59,622 bases of DNA, from contig JAJDDQ010000007.1 of the NCBI GenBank assembly GCA_029260215.1, positions 1 through 59,622 of the forward strand, written 5' to 3'. The stretch's first letter is position 1. Every line of letters starts with the position of its first letter. Below the pieces are notes generated by a model that saw only the letters and a list, made by a program, of their open reading frames with translations, was not told the DNA's origin and did not search any database. Below, one piece after another: positions 8,851-18,218 of the stretch. The stretch comes from Phycisphaerae bacterium. GTDB lineage: Bacteria; Planctomycetota; Phycisphaerae; UBA1845. A program made the translations under genes and the position numbers.

Positions 8851-10269
8851 TCAAAGCCCCGTAACGCGTCGCTGAAATCCGACAAAGTCCGCGAAATCAA
8901 CACCCCCGTCGCCATCAAAATCGAAGAGCAGGCATTCCGATTCCACAGCGGGCGTGCCGGGCGCGTCGATGCAATCCAGGAACCGCGCATAGTCAAAAAC
9001 GTCAACATCGCCGTCCCGATCGCCGTCGCCAAGCTCGCTGAGCAACCAGGGCCGATCAAACGGAAACTCTTCGTTGGCGACGCGCGGATCGGTCAGCCCG
9101 TTGGCAAGAAAATCGACCAGCGCAGGCCGAACCGGCGGCGGAATGAAGATCGGCGGAATCAGCGGATCCTGATTCTGCGGGAACTGCTGCTGACCATTGA
9201 TCCCAATGTAGAAGTCCAGAACCTGATCGAGACTCGATAGCCGCCCATTGTGCATGAACGTCTCTTTCAATCCGGCATTCCGCAACGACGGTACCTTGAA
9301 CCGCCCGCGATCCGCAAAAACTCCGGTCGTTTCAAACCGGCCGGTATCCTCCTGCCACGGTCGCAACCCGATGTTGCGGAACGTGTTGTTGGAAAAGATC
9401 GGCGGCGTGTGGCAAATCCGGCAAGTCACCGGGCTGTTGTTGAAGAAGTTCCAGCCCTGCACCTGACCGGGAGTCATAGCCGACGTGTCGCCTTCGGTGA
9501 ATCGGTCCCACGGCGTCTGATCAGGAATAAGCGTACGCTCATACGTCGCGATAGCGAAAGCAATACGCCGGGCACTGATCGCAGGCGTACCGAACGCAGC
9601 CGCAAATAGTCCCGGATAAGTCGGATTCGCCGCGACGGCCCCGGACATGTCCGGCGGATTGTTACGCGAAAGTGCCAAAGGTGTGACACTTCCCAGCTTG
9701 GCGATGACCTGATCCCACGTCCGACCCTCGTGAGCCATTTCCACATCGCTCAAAATCGGCCCCAGTGCTTGGCTCTCCATCGCCCCGCCAGCCGGAATCA
9801 CGACGGCACCGTCTTGCGGATCGACGAATTGCCCCGTCGCCCGACCGTCCCAGAACAAGCTGGCGGCGTAAGGCACACCGCCCAATGTCGGCTGAGCGCT
9901 GCGCGGCGTGACCTGCGGCGACCAGCCGAAGAACGCGTCGAACACCGGATCGATATTCTCATCGCGGCGCACCACACCGGGGGAGCCGAACGCATCGTCC
10001 AGCGTACCGAACAGCCCGTCCAAACCCGGATGCACGCCCACGCGCGGATCGCCCGTTCCCCGATTCGGAATGTGACATGTGCCGCACGCGATGCTGTCGT
10101 CGCTCGACAACTGCTCGTCCCAGAAAAGGATTTTCCCGAGCACACGTTTGGACTCAGTAATCAGGTTCGACGCGGGCACCGGTACAGGCGGCATAGCCGC
10201 AAAAAGCGAACCCGCAGGAAACACCAGAACCGCCAGCAGCCAAACGCGCCCGTTCTTCAAAAAACGCAT
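8851..10269 (-). CDS. Di-haem cytochrome c peroxidase/MauG-like protein with dockerin-like tail
   Basis: A secreted 472-residue protein with a signal peptide (VWLLAVLVFPAGSLFAA), then a bacterial di-haem peroxidase region with two CxxCH haem motifs: ACGTCH early and TCRICH in the second half. Such enzymes reduce hydrogen peroxide or oxidise protein substrates in the periplasm. The last ~75 residues carry paired EF-hand-like loops (GDGDRDGDVDVFDYARF and FDFDGDGGVDFADFVGF), the dockerin-like tail frequent on planctomycete exported proteins. The start at 10269 has a perfect AAGGAGG eight to ten bases upstream; the frame remains open to 10614 but without coding character. It is divergent from tdk. 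Confidence 0.88.
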   Translation of the reverse strand: MRFLKNGRVWLLAVLVFPAGSLFAAMPPVPVPASNLITESKRVLGKILFWDEQLSSDDSIACGTCHIPNRGTGDPRVGVHPGLDGLFGTLDDAFGSPGVVRRDENIDPVFDAFFGWSPQVTPRSAQPTLGGVPYAASLFWDGRATGQFVDPQDGAVVIPAGGAMESQALGPILSDVEMAHEGRTWDQVIAKLGSVTPLALSRNNPPDMSGAVAANPTYPGLFAAAFGTPAISARRIAFAIATYERTLIPDQTPWDRFTEGDTSAMTPGQVQGWNFFNNSPVTCRICHTPPIFSNNTFRNIGLRPWQEDTGRFETTGVFADRGRFKVPSLRNAGLKETFMHNGRLSSLDQVLDFYIGINGQQQFPQNQDPLIPPIFIPPPVRPALVDFLANGLTDPRVANEEFPFDRPWLLSELGDGDRDGDVDVFDYARFLDCIDAPGTPAVESECLLFDFDGDGGVDFADFVGFQRRVTGL

Positions 10270-10429
10270 GAAATCCTCCTTGTGATTCAACAGAACCCCC
10301 AATCCGGCAGCGTCCGCCACCGTCTGATCCCCGGAATGTGAAGCACGCCGGACGGTGAAACCTTGCGGTCTTTTTCTCGACCGGGAGCGTATTCGGGCAG
10401 CTTGACCTGCGGCGCACCCCCGTGCCACA

Positions 10430-11086
10430 ATGCGACGCATGGTTGTCCGACTTGGAAACACCGAACACGCCGCGAATCCGTTGCGCCCAACGCAACGCGG
10501 CGTGATCGAAATCGTCTGCGGATGCATGTTCGCCGGGAAGACCGAAACGCTGCTCGATCGCGTATGCACATTCGCCCCGGAACACGTGCAGGTGTTCAAG
10601 CACGCCGTGGACATCCGCTACCACCCCTCGCGCGTGGTCAGCCATCGGCGCAGGAGTCACGCAGCCGTCGCCGTAACCGACACAGCCGACATCCACGCGC
10701 GAATCGAAGCGGACACCAAATTCGTCGCCATCGACGAGGGACACTTTTTCGGACCGGGCTTCATCGAACTATGCAACGAACTCGCGGATCGGGGCGTCAG
10801 CCTGTTGATAACCGCGCTGGACCCGGACAGTTGGGCCAGACCCATCCCCGCGGTGGAAGCGTTGAAGATCGCAGCCGATGTCGTCACGCTCAAGTCGGCG
10901 ACCTGTGCCCAATGCGATCAGCAGGCCACATGCACACAAAGACTTATCCCGTTTGAGGATACGCTTGTCGGAGGATCCGACGCATTCGAGCCGCGCTGCG
11001 TTCAGTGCTGGACCCCGCCACCGGAATCCGGCCAGACGATCCGCCCAGCCTCAAACACAGGCCCCTGCGTGCAGCAAAGCTCGTAA
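10430..11086 (+). CDS. tdk: Thymidine kinase (type II)
   Basis: Phosphorylates thymidine to dTMP in the salvage pathway. The P-loop is GCMFAGKTE (canonical GPMFSGKTE), the catalytic Glu lies in AIDEGHFF, and the lasso zinc site is formed by CAQC and, after an arm, CVQC. The length of 218 residues is normal. An ATG at 10439 is an alternative start and no strong ribosome site decides it. The 3' end runs 85 bases into the 3' end of pyrK on the other strand, so the last ~28 residues are encoded opposite the PyrK C-terminus. Confidence 0.93.
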   Translation: MRRMVVRLGNTEHAANPLRPTQRGVIEIVCGCMFAGKTETLLDRVCTFAPEHVQVFKHAVDIRYHPSRVVSHRRRSHAAVAVTDTADIHARIEADTKFVAIDEGHFFGPGFIELCNELADRGVSLLITALDPDSWARPIPAVEALKIAADVVTLKSATCAQCDQQATCTQRLIPFEDTLVGGSDAFEPRCVQCWTPPPESGQTIRPASNTGPCVQQSS

Positions 11087-11967
11087 CGCCATCCGTCAGG
11101 CGACCCAGCCTCATGCACCGCCACCACGCACGATTGGCAGGTTCCGGTCCCGCAGGCCATCGCCCGTTCCATGCACACATGGCATTCAATCGAGCGATCG
11201 AGGCAGAACCTCGCCACAGCCCGCATGAGCAATTCCGGTCCACACGTATAAACCACGAGATCGCCGGCTGCGACGCCCGCACGCGAATAGTACGTTTCCA
11301 ACGCAGCGGCTGCGTGTCCCCGAAATCCGACGGACCCGTCATCCGAGCTCAAAATGACCGGCGTATCGTTGGCTGCGAACTCCGCCGAGACGCGAGACGC
11401 GGAGTAACCGTCCACGGGGATTTCGACGGACTCGTCGAACGTCAAAGCCAGCAGGTCTCGGTTGCGTGCTCCGATAATCGCCGTTACGGACCGGCTGGAG
11501 CGATTCAGGGCTTCCGACAACCAGAGCAGAGGCGGCAGACCAACCCCGCCGCCCACCAGCCAAGCATATTTTTTGCCCTTGGAGACGGGAAAAGCGTTGC
11601 CAAGCGGTACCAGCATGCTGGCCGCGTCGTCCGGACGCAGGGAGGCCATCCACGTTGTCGCCGTGCCGACCACGCGATAAATCACGTCAATGTCGCACCG
11701 ATCGCCCTCCACAAGTCGCATTCCAGCGATACTGAACGCCCGGCGCAACAGCGGAATCGGCGCAAAACTCGTGCCCTTCCGCGAAACGTCGTCGCCCGCG
11801 TCCGCCGACGGTGGGCCAAGATGCACAAACTGCCCCGGCAGCGCGTTTTCGATGGCTTCGGTGCGCAAGGTCAGGCGGAAGTGCTCCCTACAGAGCGCTT
11901 GGTTGGCGATAACGCAACCGACCAGCATGCGAGGGGGTGAAGGTGAATCACCTACGGTGACCGTCAT
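11002..11967 (-). CDS. pyrK: Dihydroorotate dehydrogenase electron-transfer subunit (PyrK)
   Basis: The FAD and [2Fe-2S] subunit that passes electrons from dihydroorotate dehydrogenase B to NAD+. It shows an N-terminal ferredoxin-reductase FAD barrel (LPGQFVHLGPP and RRAFSIAG), an NAD-binding domain (LVGGGVGLPPLLWLSEAL, TCGPELLMRAV), and a C-terminal cluster site with cysteines in CMERAMACGTGTCQSC plus a later Cys. The start at 11967 has GGAG six bases upstream; an ATG at 11997 adds ten residues but abuts the T-run of a hairpin terminator. No pyrD partner is in the window. It overlaps tdk tail to tail. Confidence 0.9.
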   Translation of the reverse strand: MTVTVGDSPSPPRMLVGCVIANQALCREHFRLTLRTEAIENALPGQFVHLGPPSADAGDDVSRKGTSFAPIPLLRRAFSIAGMRLVEGDRCDIDVIYRVVGTATTWMASLRPDDAASMLVPLGNAFPVSKGKKYAWLVGGGVGLPPLLWLSEALNRSSRSVTAIIGARNRDLLALTFDESVEIPVDGYSASRVSAEFAANDTPVILSSDDGSVGFRGHAAAALETYYSRAGVAAGDLVVYTCGPELLMRAVARFCLDRSIECHVCMERAMACGTGTCQSCVVAVHEAGSPDGWRYELCCTQGPVFEAGRIVWPDSGGGVQH

Positions 11968-11997
11968 GGCGTCTCCGCAAGAATTGGCTGTGCCCAT

Positions 11998-12037
11998 AAA
12001 AAACTTCCGGGCCGATCAAAAAGACCGAACCCGGAAG
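11998..12037 (-). terminator. Intrinsic terminator/attenuator candidate in the pyrK leader
   Basis: Read on the minus strand, CTTCCGGG pairs with CCCGGAAG (12030-12037 with 12004-12011). An inner stem CGGTC/GATCG (one G-U pair) closes a T5 loop, and six T follow at once (12003-11998). This is a canonical Rho-independent terminator, but it stands upstream of pyrK with no gene on that strand for several hundred bases, which fits attenuation of a pyrimidine gene. Confidence 0.65.
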
Positions 12038-12420
12038 CTCGCCACGGCCAAAGCCGCAAAATCAAGATCAAACGCTCGGGATGTTGAAACGTTTGCCAGT
12101 ATCGTCCGCACGCCCAAGACTCTATCTCCGGCCCCTAAACCTGTCAACGAACACGTGGAATTCAACAGCCGTCAAAATGTATGTAACTCGTTGTATTAAA
12201 ATAGTTTAAGAATGTTTTTCGGTTAGTGTCCGTCCCGCCACTACCGAGGCTGCGAGCCGGTCACGCCCCCACCGGAATCGCCCCGCGAGACGGTCAAAAC
12301 GTCACTTTGGGAGCGATCGACGGCCTGGTCCGACAGGGTTCGGTCTGTACGCCGGCGTCTCCTGCGGCATACTGCGGTTGCTTGATATTTTCTGGCTTTG
12401 CATCGAAACCGCGAAGGAAG
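12038..12420. other. Intergenic region between pyrK and the glycosyltransferase gene
   Basis: No gene seen. On the minus strand TTGACA (around 12139-12144) is followed after 17 bases by TAGAGT, a possible promoter for a ~110-base pyrK leader. The AT-rich stretch at about 12175-12220 may hold a plus-strand promoter for the downstream membrane protein. These promoter assignments are tentative. Confidence 0.35.
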
Positions 12421-14151
12421 ATGCTGGTGTGCGTTTCATCTCAAACAACCCATTCGTGGTTCATGTTCGGTAACCGTCGTACGAGTTTGATGATCGTCTT
12501 GGGTGTGATCTTGCTGGCTGCCGGGCTTCGGCTTGGCGGGTTGGGTACGTCGCCGCCGGGGCTTCATCACGATGAAGCCAGCAATGGTTACGACGGCTAC
12601 AGCCTGTTGAAAACGGGTGCGGATCGCTGGGGGGTGCATTGGCCCCTGTTTCTGGAAGCGTTTGGCCCGCGAGACCATCGCCCGGCGTTTTACGCTTATC
12701 TGGTCGCACCATGCGAAGCGGTGCTCGGTCCGTTGCGTCTTGCCCTAGCGACGCGCGTACCGGCTGCTCTTTTTGGTGTGATGACGGTGGGTGTGCTGTT
12801 CGCTGCGGCTGCGCGTGGTTTCAGCCTCGGCGTCGGCGTTTGGGCTGCGTTGTTTCTGGCGATATCGCCCTGGCACCTTCAAATCTCGCGTTTTGGCCAC
12901 GAATCCTCGCTGACGCCGACGTTCGCGCTTCTGCCGATCGCTTGTTTGATTCTGGCGATGCCGCGACGAAACGCGGGCGACGGCGATACCGGGCGGCTAT
13001 CGGTCTTTTGGCTGACAGCGGCGGGGGTGGCGTGGGGGGTGTCCTTAAACACCTATGCGTCGATGCGACCGTTCACGCCACTGATGATTTTGGGCGTTGT
13101 CGTTCTTTTTCGTCGCGATTGGGTTCGATCGTGGGGGCAGCCGCAGGGGCGGCGGGCGCTCTGCGTCGCAGCCGTTGTGGGTACGGTGGCGGCTGCACCG
13201 TTTCTGCTGGCCACCGTCACGCATTGGGATCAGGTGATGGCTCGCGCGGAACAGGTTTCGGTTCTGCATTCGCTGCCCATCGGTGAGGCTGTCACGACGG
13301 CAGCCAGTCAATACGCAGCCCATTTCGCCCCGGATTGGTTGCTGATACACGGGGATCGCTACGCAATTCAATCGCCGCCGGGTTTCGGGCAGTTGAACGC
13401 GGTGGTGATGCTGCAGGCTATGGTCGGTGCGGTGGTCGCTTTTCGCGATCGGAATCGCAACCGATTCGCTCTGTTGCTGCTGTGGTGGCTGGCTGTTCAT
13501 CCGTTGGCCGCTGCTTTGACCGACGGCGGTCCTCACGCGTTGCGGTCGGCCTGCGGTTTGCCTGTGTTTCAGTGGTTGGCGGCGATCGCTGCGGACCGGC
13601 TTATCTCACAATTGAGAACTCGGGCGCTGCGTACGACGGCTATTGTTTTGCTGTTGGCTGTCTGGGGCGCGAATGCGGGGTTTATCGTTCGGGACTATTT
13701 CGCCCGGTGGTCGCGCGATCCGTGGGTGAATGCTCTTTATCAGCGGGATTTGTGCGAGGCGGTCCGATTCATCCGGCCGATCGTTCACGAGTATGATCTT
13801 GTGTACGTTTCGGATCAGAACAATCGAGAGCGACGCTGGTATTCGGGCGAAGCGTACGCCATCGTGCTGGTGGAGCTGCCCGTCGCGCCGGCTGATTTTC
13901 AGAGTTGGGAAAAACAGGTCGAAGTCGAGCCGTCCGGATTTCATCGCGTGGGTGCTTTCGGGCCTTTCATCATGACCACGCGGAGCGATGTCCTGGCGAA
14001 GTCGTTTCGCGCTTGGCCTGACCAAAAAGCGCTCCTTCTGGTGCGTCCGGGCGAGATCGGCGGCGGCCGGCTGCTCGGTTCGGTGCGTGATGCGGCTGGC
14101 GAAACCCGCTTTGAAATCGTCGAAATCGTGCCCCCCTCGCCCGCCCGGTGA
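12421..14151 (+). CDS. Polytopic membrane protein, GT39/ArnT-like glycosyltransferase
   Basis: A 576-residue integral membrane protein with about a dozen hydrophobic segments. The first luminal loop after helix 1 has HHDEAS, matching the conserved acidic motif of the GT-C superfamily (PMT, ArnT), in which glycans are transferred from polyprenyl-phosphate sugars on the periplasmic side. Following helices such as LALATRVPAALFGVMTVGVL and WAALFLAISPWHLQISRF (a family-typical segment) support this. The C-terminal ~120 residues are soluble. The start at 12421 follows a purine-rich GAAGGAAG; the frame is open further upstream to 12226. Acceptor and donor are unknown. Confidence 0.72.
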   Translation: MLVCVSSQTTHSWFMFGNRRTSLMIVLGVILLAAGLRLGGLGTSPPGLHHDEASNGYDGYSLLKTGADRWGVHWPLFLEAFGPRDHRPAFYAYLVAPCEAVLGPLRLALATRVPAALFGVMTVGVLFAAAARGFSLGVGVWAALFLAISPWHLQISRFGHESSLTPTFALLPIACLILAMPRRNAGDGDTGRLSVFWLTAAGVAWGVSLNTYASMRPFTPLMILGVVVLFRRDWVRSWGQPQGRRALCVAAVVGTVAAAPFLLATVTHWDQVMARAEQVSVLHSLPIGEAVTTAASQYAAHFAPDWLLIHGDRYAIQSPPGFGQLNAVVMLQAMVGAVVAFRDRNRNRFALLLLWWLAVHPLAAALTDGGPHALRSACGLPVFQWLAAIAADRLISQLRTRALRTTAIVLLLAVWGANAGFIVRDYFARWSRDPWVNALYQRDLCEAVRFIRPIVHEYDLVYVSDQNNRERRWYSGEAYAIVLVELPVAPADFQSWEKQVEVEPSGFHRVGAFGPFIMTTRSDVLAKSFRAWPDQKALLLVRPGEIGGGRLLGSVRDAAGETRFEIVEIVPPSPAR

Positions 14152-14369
14152 CCCGCCGAAGTTCATCCGAACAAAATGGTTGTTTTCCCTTAAAGCAGGC
14201 ACCCCCAATTGGCCGTTACAGCCATCGTGGCCGTCGCGTTCGACTGTCCTGTTTTGAGGCGGGGAAACGTCGGCGGGCCGCAATTTCTCTTACCAACACG
14301 TGAACAGCCTTTGTGCTGTTTTGTTTTTCTTGTCTGTCGGTTTTGATCCAGGAAAAGGAGATTGCAAAG

Positions 14370-14660
14370 ATGAATCAGTCAAAGAATGCTTCCCAGCAGG
14401 CCTGTCAGAGTGCGTTTCACAGCCAGGCCGGTGCCTGTGTCCCGTTCGATTCCATTCAGGATCCGGGTTGCTACATTTGCAACTGGAGCGGCCACATGAT
14501 TCGGATTCCGGAAGACGGCGTCACGCCCGGTCGCAGCCCGATGATCAACATTGTCGGCAATGAGCCGCTGTACGTCACCAAGATTGCGGACAACCCGTTC
14601 GTGTCGGTCACGAAGGCCCGCTTGCTGGCGTCGAATTTCGACCTGCCGGTGAACTTCTAA
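14370..14660 (+). CDS. Small hypothetical protein, 96 residues, with CxxC
   Basis: An unrecognised small cytosolic protein. The ATG at 14370 has AAGGAG about eleven bases upstream, and a strong terminator follows the stop, so this is a tidy single-gene transcription unit. The first 30 residues are Gln/Ser/Ala-rich with two Cys; the middle has CYICNWSGHMIRIPEDG, where the CxxC could bind metal or form a disulfide; the C-terminal part (EPLYVTKIADNPFVSVTKA) is probably a beta hairpin. No membrane segment. Function unknown; the regulatory tidiness suggests a real and perhaps highly expressed gene. Confidence 0.6.
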   Translation: MNQSKNASQQACQSAFHSQAGACVPFDSIQDPGCYICNWSGHMIRIPEDGVTPGRSPMINIVGNEPLYVTKIADNPFVSVTKARLLASNFDLPVNF

Positions 14661-15045
14661 GCGCGTCGCAATGTGCATCGCGCTGTTGGGGACGTGATGC
14701 TCCGCGAAAACGCAAGCTGCTTCCGGGCGGTGAGACCTGTCGGTTTCACCGCCCGGTTTCTATGCGCGTAGTCGGCGCGCCGCATAGCGTGGGGCCTCTC
14801 GCCCCCCTGTTCCGACCCGCGTTTTTCTGCTGTTGGGCATTTTTTTCGAGAATCCGTGTCAGAAATGAGCGTTTCGAGCGACATCACCTCTGAGCAGGCC
14901 TGCGACGCTGGTTGTGGAAGCGTCGCCCGTCCGCCGGTTCTTCCGGGGTTCGGCTTTTGAGGCCGAACGTCTCTCCGAGTGGCTGGAAGAGGAGGGGTGA
15001 CGGCTGTGAGGTCTCAACTTGTTACCGAAGATGAAGGATGATTCG
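14661..15045. other. Intergenic region with terminator and leader of the beta-helix gene
   Basis: Contains the strong hairpin at 14723-14756 and otherwise no gene. A Gly-rich purine stretch GGAAGAGGAGGGG around 14985-14997 resembles a ribosome site but is not followed by a long frame. It probably includes the promoter and 5' leader of the beta-helix gene at 15046. Confidence 0.4.
14723..14761 (+). terminator. Rho-independent terminator after the 96-residue protein gene
   Basis: CCGGGCGGTGAGACC pairs with GGTTTCACCGCCCGG over 15 positions (one G-T wobble) around a TGTC loop at 14723-14756, followed by TTTCT. It lies about 60 bases after the stop codon. Confidence 0.85.
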
Positions 15046-18000
15046 ATGTCTACCGCAATCAGGATCGCGACTCTGTTCTCGCTGGTACTCGCTACGTTCG
15101 TGACGCCCGGCCCGGTTCGGGCACAGACTATTGTCTACGTGGATACCGATGCCGGCGGCGCGGGCGATGGTACGAGCTGGCAGGACGCTTTTACCGATTT
15201 GCAGGACGCCCTCGCGGCTGCTCCCGGTTGCCCGACGGTTACTGAGATTTGGGTGGCAGCCGGTGTGTACAGGCCCGCGGGCGTGGGGGAGATCGCGAAG
15301 CCACCTTCCAGCTTCGGAATTGTGTGGCGCTATGCGGCGGCTTTCCGCCCGGCGGCGGGTTCCTGGCGGAGCGCGATCCGGCTGCCCATGAGACCATTCT
15401 CAGCGGTGATTTGTCCGGTGACGATGGTCCGGACCTCGTCAACAACGACGAGAATAGTTACCACGTTGTCACCGCGAGCAACGCGGACGAAACGGTTGTC
15501 ATGGATGGATTTGTCGTTACAGGCGGCAATGCCGACGGCGATTCCGCGATGAATCGTCTTGGAGGCGGCTTCTTCAACATCTTCGGCAACCCGACGTTAG
15601 CCGACTGCATATTCATCGACAACTCTGCCCGCGACGCCGGAGGTGGGATGTACAACAATTTCTCAGGAAGTCCGACACTGACCAACTGCCTGTTCAAGAG
15701 AAATGCAACCAGATTCGGCGGCGGCGGGATGTACAACGGCAACAGCAGTCCGGAGCTAACCAGTTGCGTCTTTATTGGGAACACGGCGGGAGCCGTTGGC
15801 GGGGGAATGTACACATTGGAGGGCAATCCAATGCTGGCCAACTGTACGTTCGGAGGAAACGTGGCCAACGGCGTCGGTGGCGGGATGTACAACTACAATC
15901 TCAGTCGTCCGACACTGACTAACTGCATTCTTTGGGGAAACAGCGGTGCGGGTCGGTCTGATGAATCGGCACAAATCGACGGCGGTTCACCATCGGTGGC
16001 TTACAGTTGTATCCAGGGACTCGACACGTTGGCCAGCGAGGGCAATATCGGTGTCGATCCTTTATTGATCGGGGACGGCCTCCACTTGCAGGCAGGCTCC
16101 CCATGCATCGATTCCGGTGATCCGTTCGGAGACTATGACGAGCAGACCGATATCGATGGCGAGCCGCGCGAGATCGGCGACTACGTTGACATAGGCGCGG
16201 ACGAGTTTCTGGATACGGATGGCGACGCGCTGCCGGATTGGTGGGAACAGCTTCACTTCGGCTCACCGACGGCTGGTGATGCAAGCGCGGACTTTGACAA
16301 TGACGGGCGAGACAACCTCGCCGAATACGTGGGGGGTACGGATCCGCTGATACCGTTACGGACTTACTACGTGGATTTAGCCGGCGACGACGAATGGGAC
16401 GGCTTGGCACGGGTGTGGGATGGCAAGCACGGCCCCAAGGCAACCATCCAGGCCGGGATTGATATCGCTCATCCGTACGAGGGTGATGTCGCCATTGTTG
16501 CCCCCGGCACGTACACCGGCGACGGCAATCGCGACATGGGCTTCTTCGGCAAAGCAATAACCGTGCGAAGCAGTAACCCCACCGATCCCGAAGTCGTGTC
16601 GGCGACGGTAATCGACTGCGAGGGTACGGAGACGAGCCCGCACCGCGCATTCTGGTTCCGTCCCAACGACGGCCCCGACTCCGTTGTGGCAGGTTTCACC
16701 ATCACCGGAGGCTACGCCACAGAAGGTGGAGCCGTAAAATGCGACAGCGCCAGCCCGACACTGACCCATTGCACATTCATTGGGAACTCAGCAAGTAATC
16801 GAGGCGGCGGGATGTACAACAACGAGTTCAGTCGCCCGACGCTGACTGGCTGCACGTTCAGCGGGAACGTGGCCGAATACGGCGGCGGAATGTACAATTC
16901 CTTCAGCAGCCCGACGTTGATCAACTGCACGTTCAGCGGCAACGCGGCAACAATCTCTGGTTCCTCCGGCGGGGGCGGGGGGATGTACAACGAATCCTCA
17001 AGCAGTCCTATGCTGACCAACTGTACATTCGATGCAAACACGACGAATAGATTCGGAGGTGGGATGTACAACATTTCTTCCAGCAGTCGTCCGACATTGG
17101 TGAACTGCACGTTCAGCAAAAACGAGGCTGGCGTAGGCGGCGGTATGTATAACGGCAATGGCCGCCCGATGTTGATCGACTGTGTGTTCAGCGAGAACGT
17201 GGCGACGGGGTTTTCCAGTAGCGGCGGCGGAATGTACAACGCCTACGCCAGTCCGACGCTCGACAAATGCACGTTCAGCGGGAATATGGCGACGGGCATG
17301 GGCACATTCCATAGCGGCGGCGGAATGCATAACTTCGACAGCAGCCCTACGTTGACTAACTGCACGTTCATCAGGAACACAGCAACAGGCACGGACGCGT
17401 TCCGTGGCGGCGGAGGGATGTTCAATACCAACTCCAGCAACCCGATGTTAACCAACTGCAAATTCAGCGGGAATACGACAAACAGTCGCGGCGGCGGGAT
17501 GTACAACTTTTCCTTAAGCAGCCCGATATTGGCCAATTGCACGTTCAGTGGAAACGCGGCGAGCAGTCGTGGAGGCGGGATGTACAACGCTGCCGCCAGC
17601 AGCCCGACGCTGGCCAACTGCACATTCAGTGGGAATTCGGCTGAATTCGGGGGTGGGATACGTAACGGGACTGACGGCAGCCCCAATTTGACCAGCTGTG
17701 TTCTATGGGGCAACGCTGACGCGGGTGGGATGGATGAGTCAGCCCAGCTTGACAGTGGATTGCCAGCCTTGGCCTATAGCTGCATTCAGGGCCTCGACGG
17801 GTTGGCGGGTGAGGGGAACATCGGCGACGATCCCGTTTTCGTCCGCAGCCCCGACGCTGGGCCTGATGAGGTTTGGGGTACGGACGATGACGACTACGGC
17901 GATCTGCGCTTGATGGTGGGTTCGCCAGCCATCGACGCGGGGGATCCGAGTGTGACGCTCGAACCGGGCGAAACAGACTTCGACGGTCACGCTCGGGTGT

Positions 18001-18218
18001 TGTGTGGCCGGGTGGATATGGGGGCGTACGAATTCGGGATCGGTGATTTCGATTGTAATTCGAGCGTCGATCTCGACGACTACGCCTCGTGGGCCGACTG
18101 CCTGACCGGCGCGGGGGGCAGGGCTTACGCGGCTGGTTGCGAGGCGTTTGATTTTGACTTCGATCGGGATGTCGATCTGATCGACTTCGCGGGGTTTCAG
18201 AACGGATTTGGTGAGTAG
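15046..18218 (+). CDS. Right-handed beta-helix surface protein with dockerin-like tail (frameshifted)
   Basis: A large exported protein split over two frames. The first frame (from 15046, preceded by AAGG) encodes a signal peptide and the start of the beta-helix family domain (TIVYVDTDAGGAGDGTSWQD ... EIWVAAGVYRPAG); the family sequence then resumes one base back in the other frame (GGDREATFQLRN) and continues to 18218. The shift lies between about 15277 and 15293, near GGGGG. The rest has two sets of beta-helix coils with repeated GGGMYN and TLTNCTFSGN motifs, a linker with a DTDGDALPDWW EF-hand-like segment, a second YYVD-type domain start near 16366, and a final DFDCNSSVDLDDYASW / DFDFDRDVDLIDF dockerin-like pair. 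Likely roles are adhesion or polysaccharide binding. Either a one-base deletion or a sequencing error. Confidence 0.8.
15620..17690 (+). repeat. Degenerate in-gene tandem repeats of the beta-helix
   Basis: About 14 copies of a roughly 75-90 base unit, each containing a version of GGCGGGATGTACAAC followed by a variable stretch and then AACTGCACGTTCAGCGGGAA. They form two blocks, near 15640-15900 and 16800-17660. Each unit is one coil of the helix. Near-identical bases between units make this region prone to recombination and to misassembly. Confidence 0.8.

Noticed and set aside
15280-15293. Programmed -1 frameshift in the beta-helix gene
   Set aside because: No X-XXY-YYZ heptamer in the zero frame and no obvious downstream structure; a deletion or sequencing error is simpler.
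15620-17690. Possible CRISPR-like array
   Set aside because: The repeats are degenerate, in frame and encode beta-helix coils; there are no cas genes.
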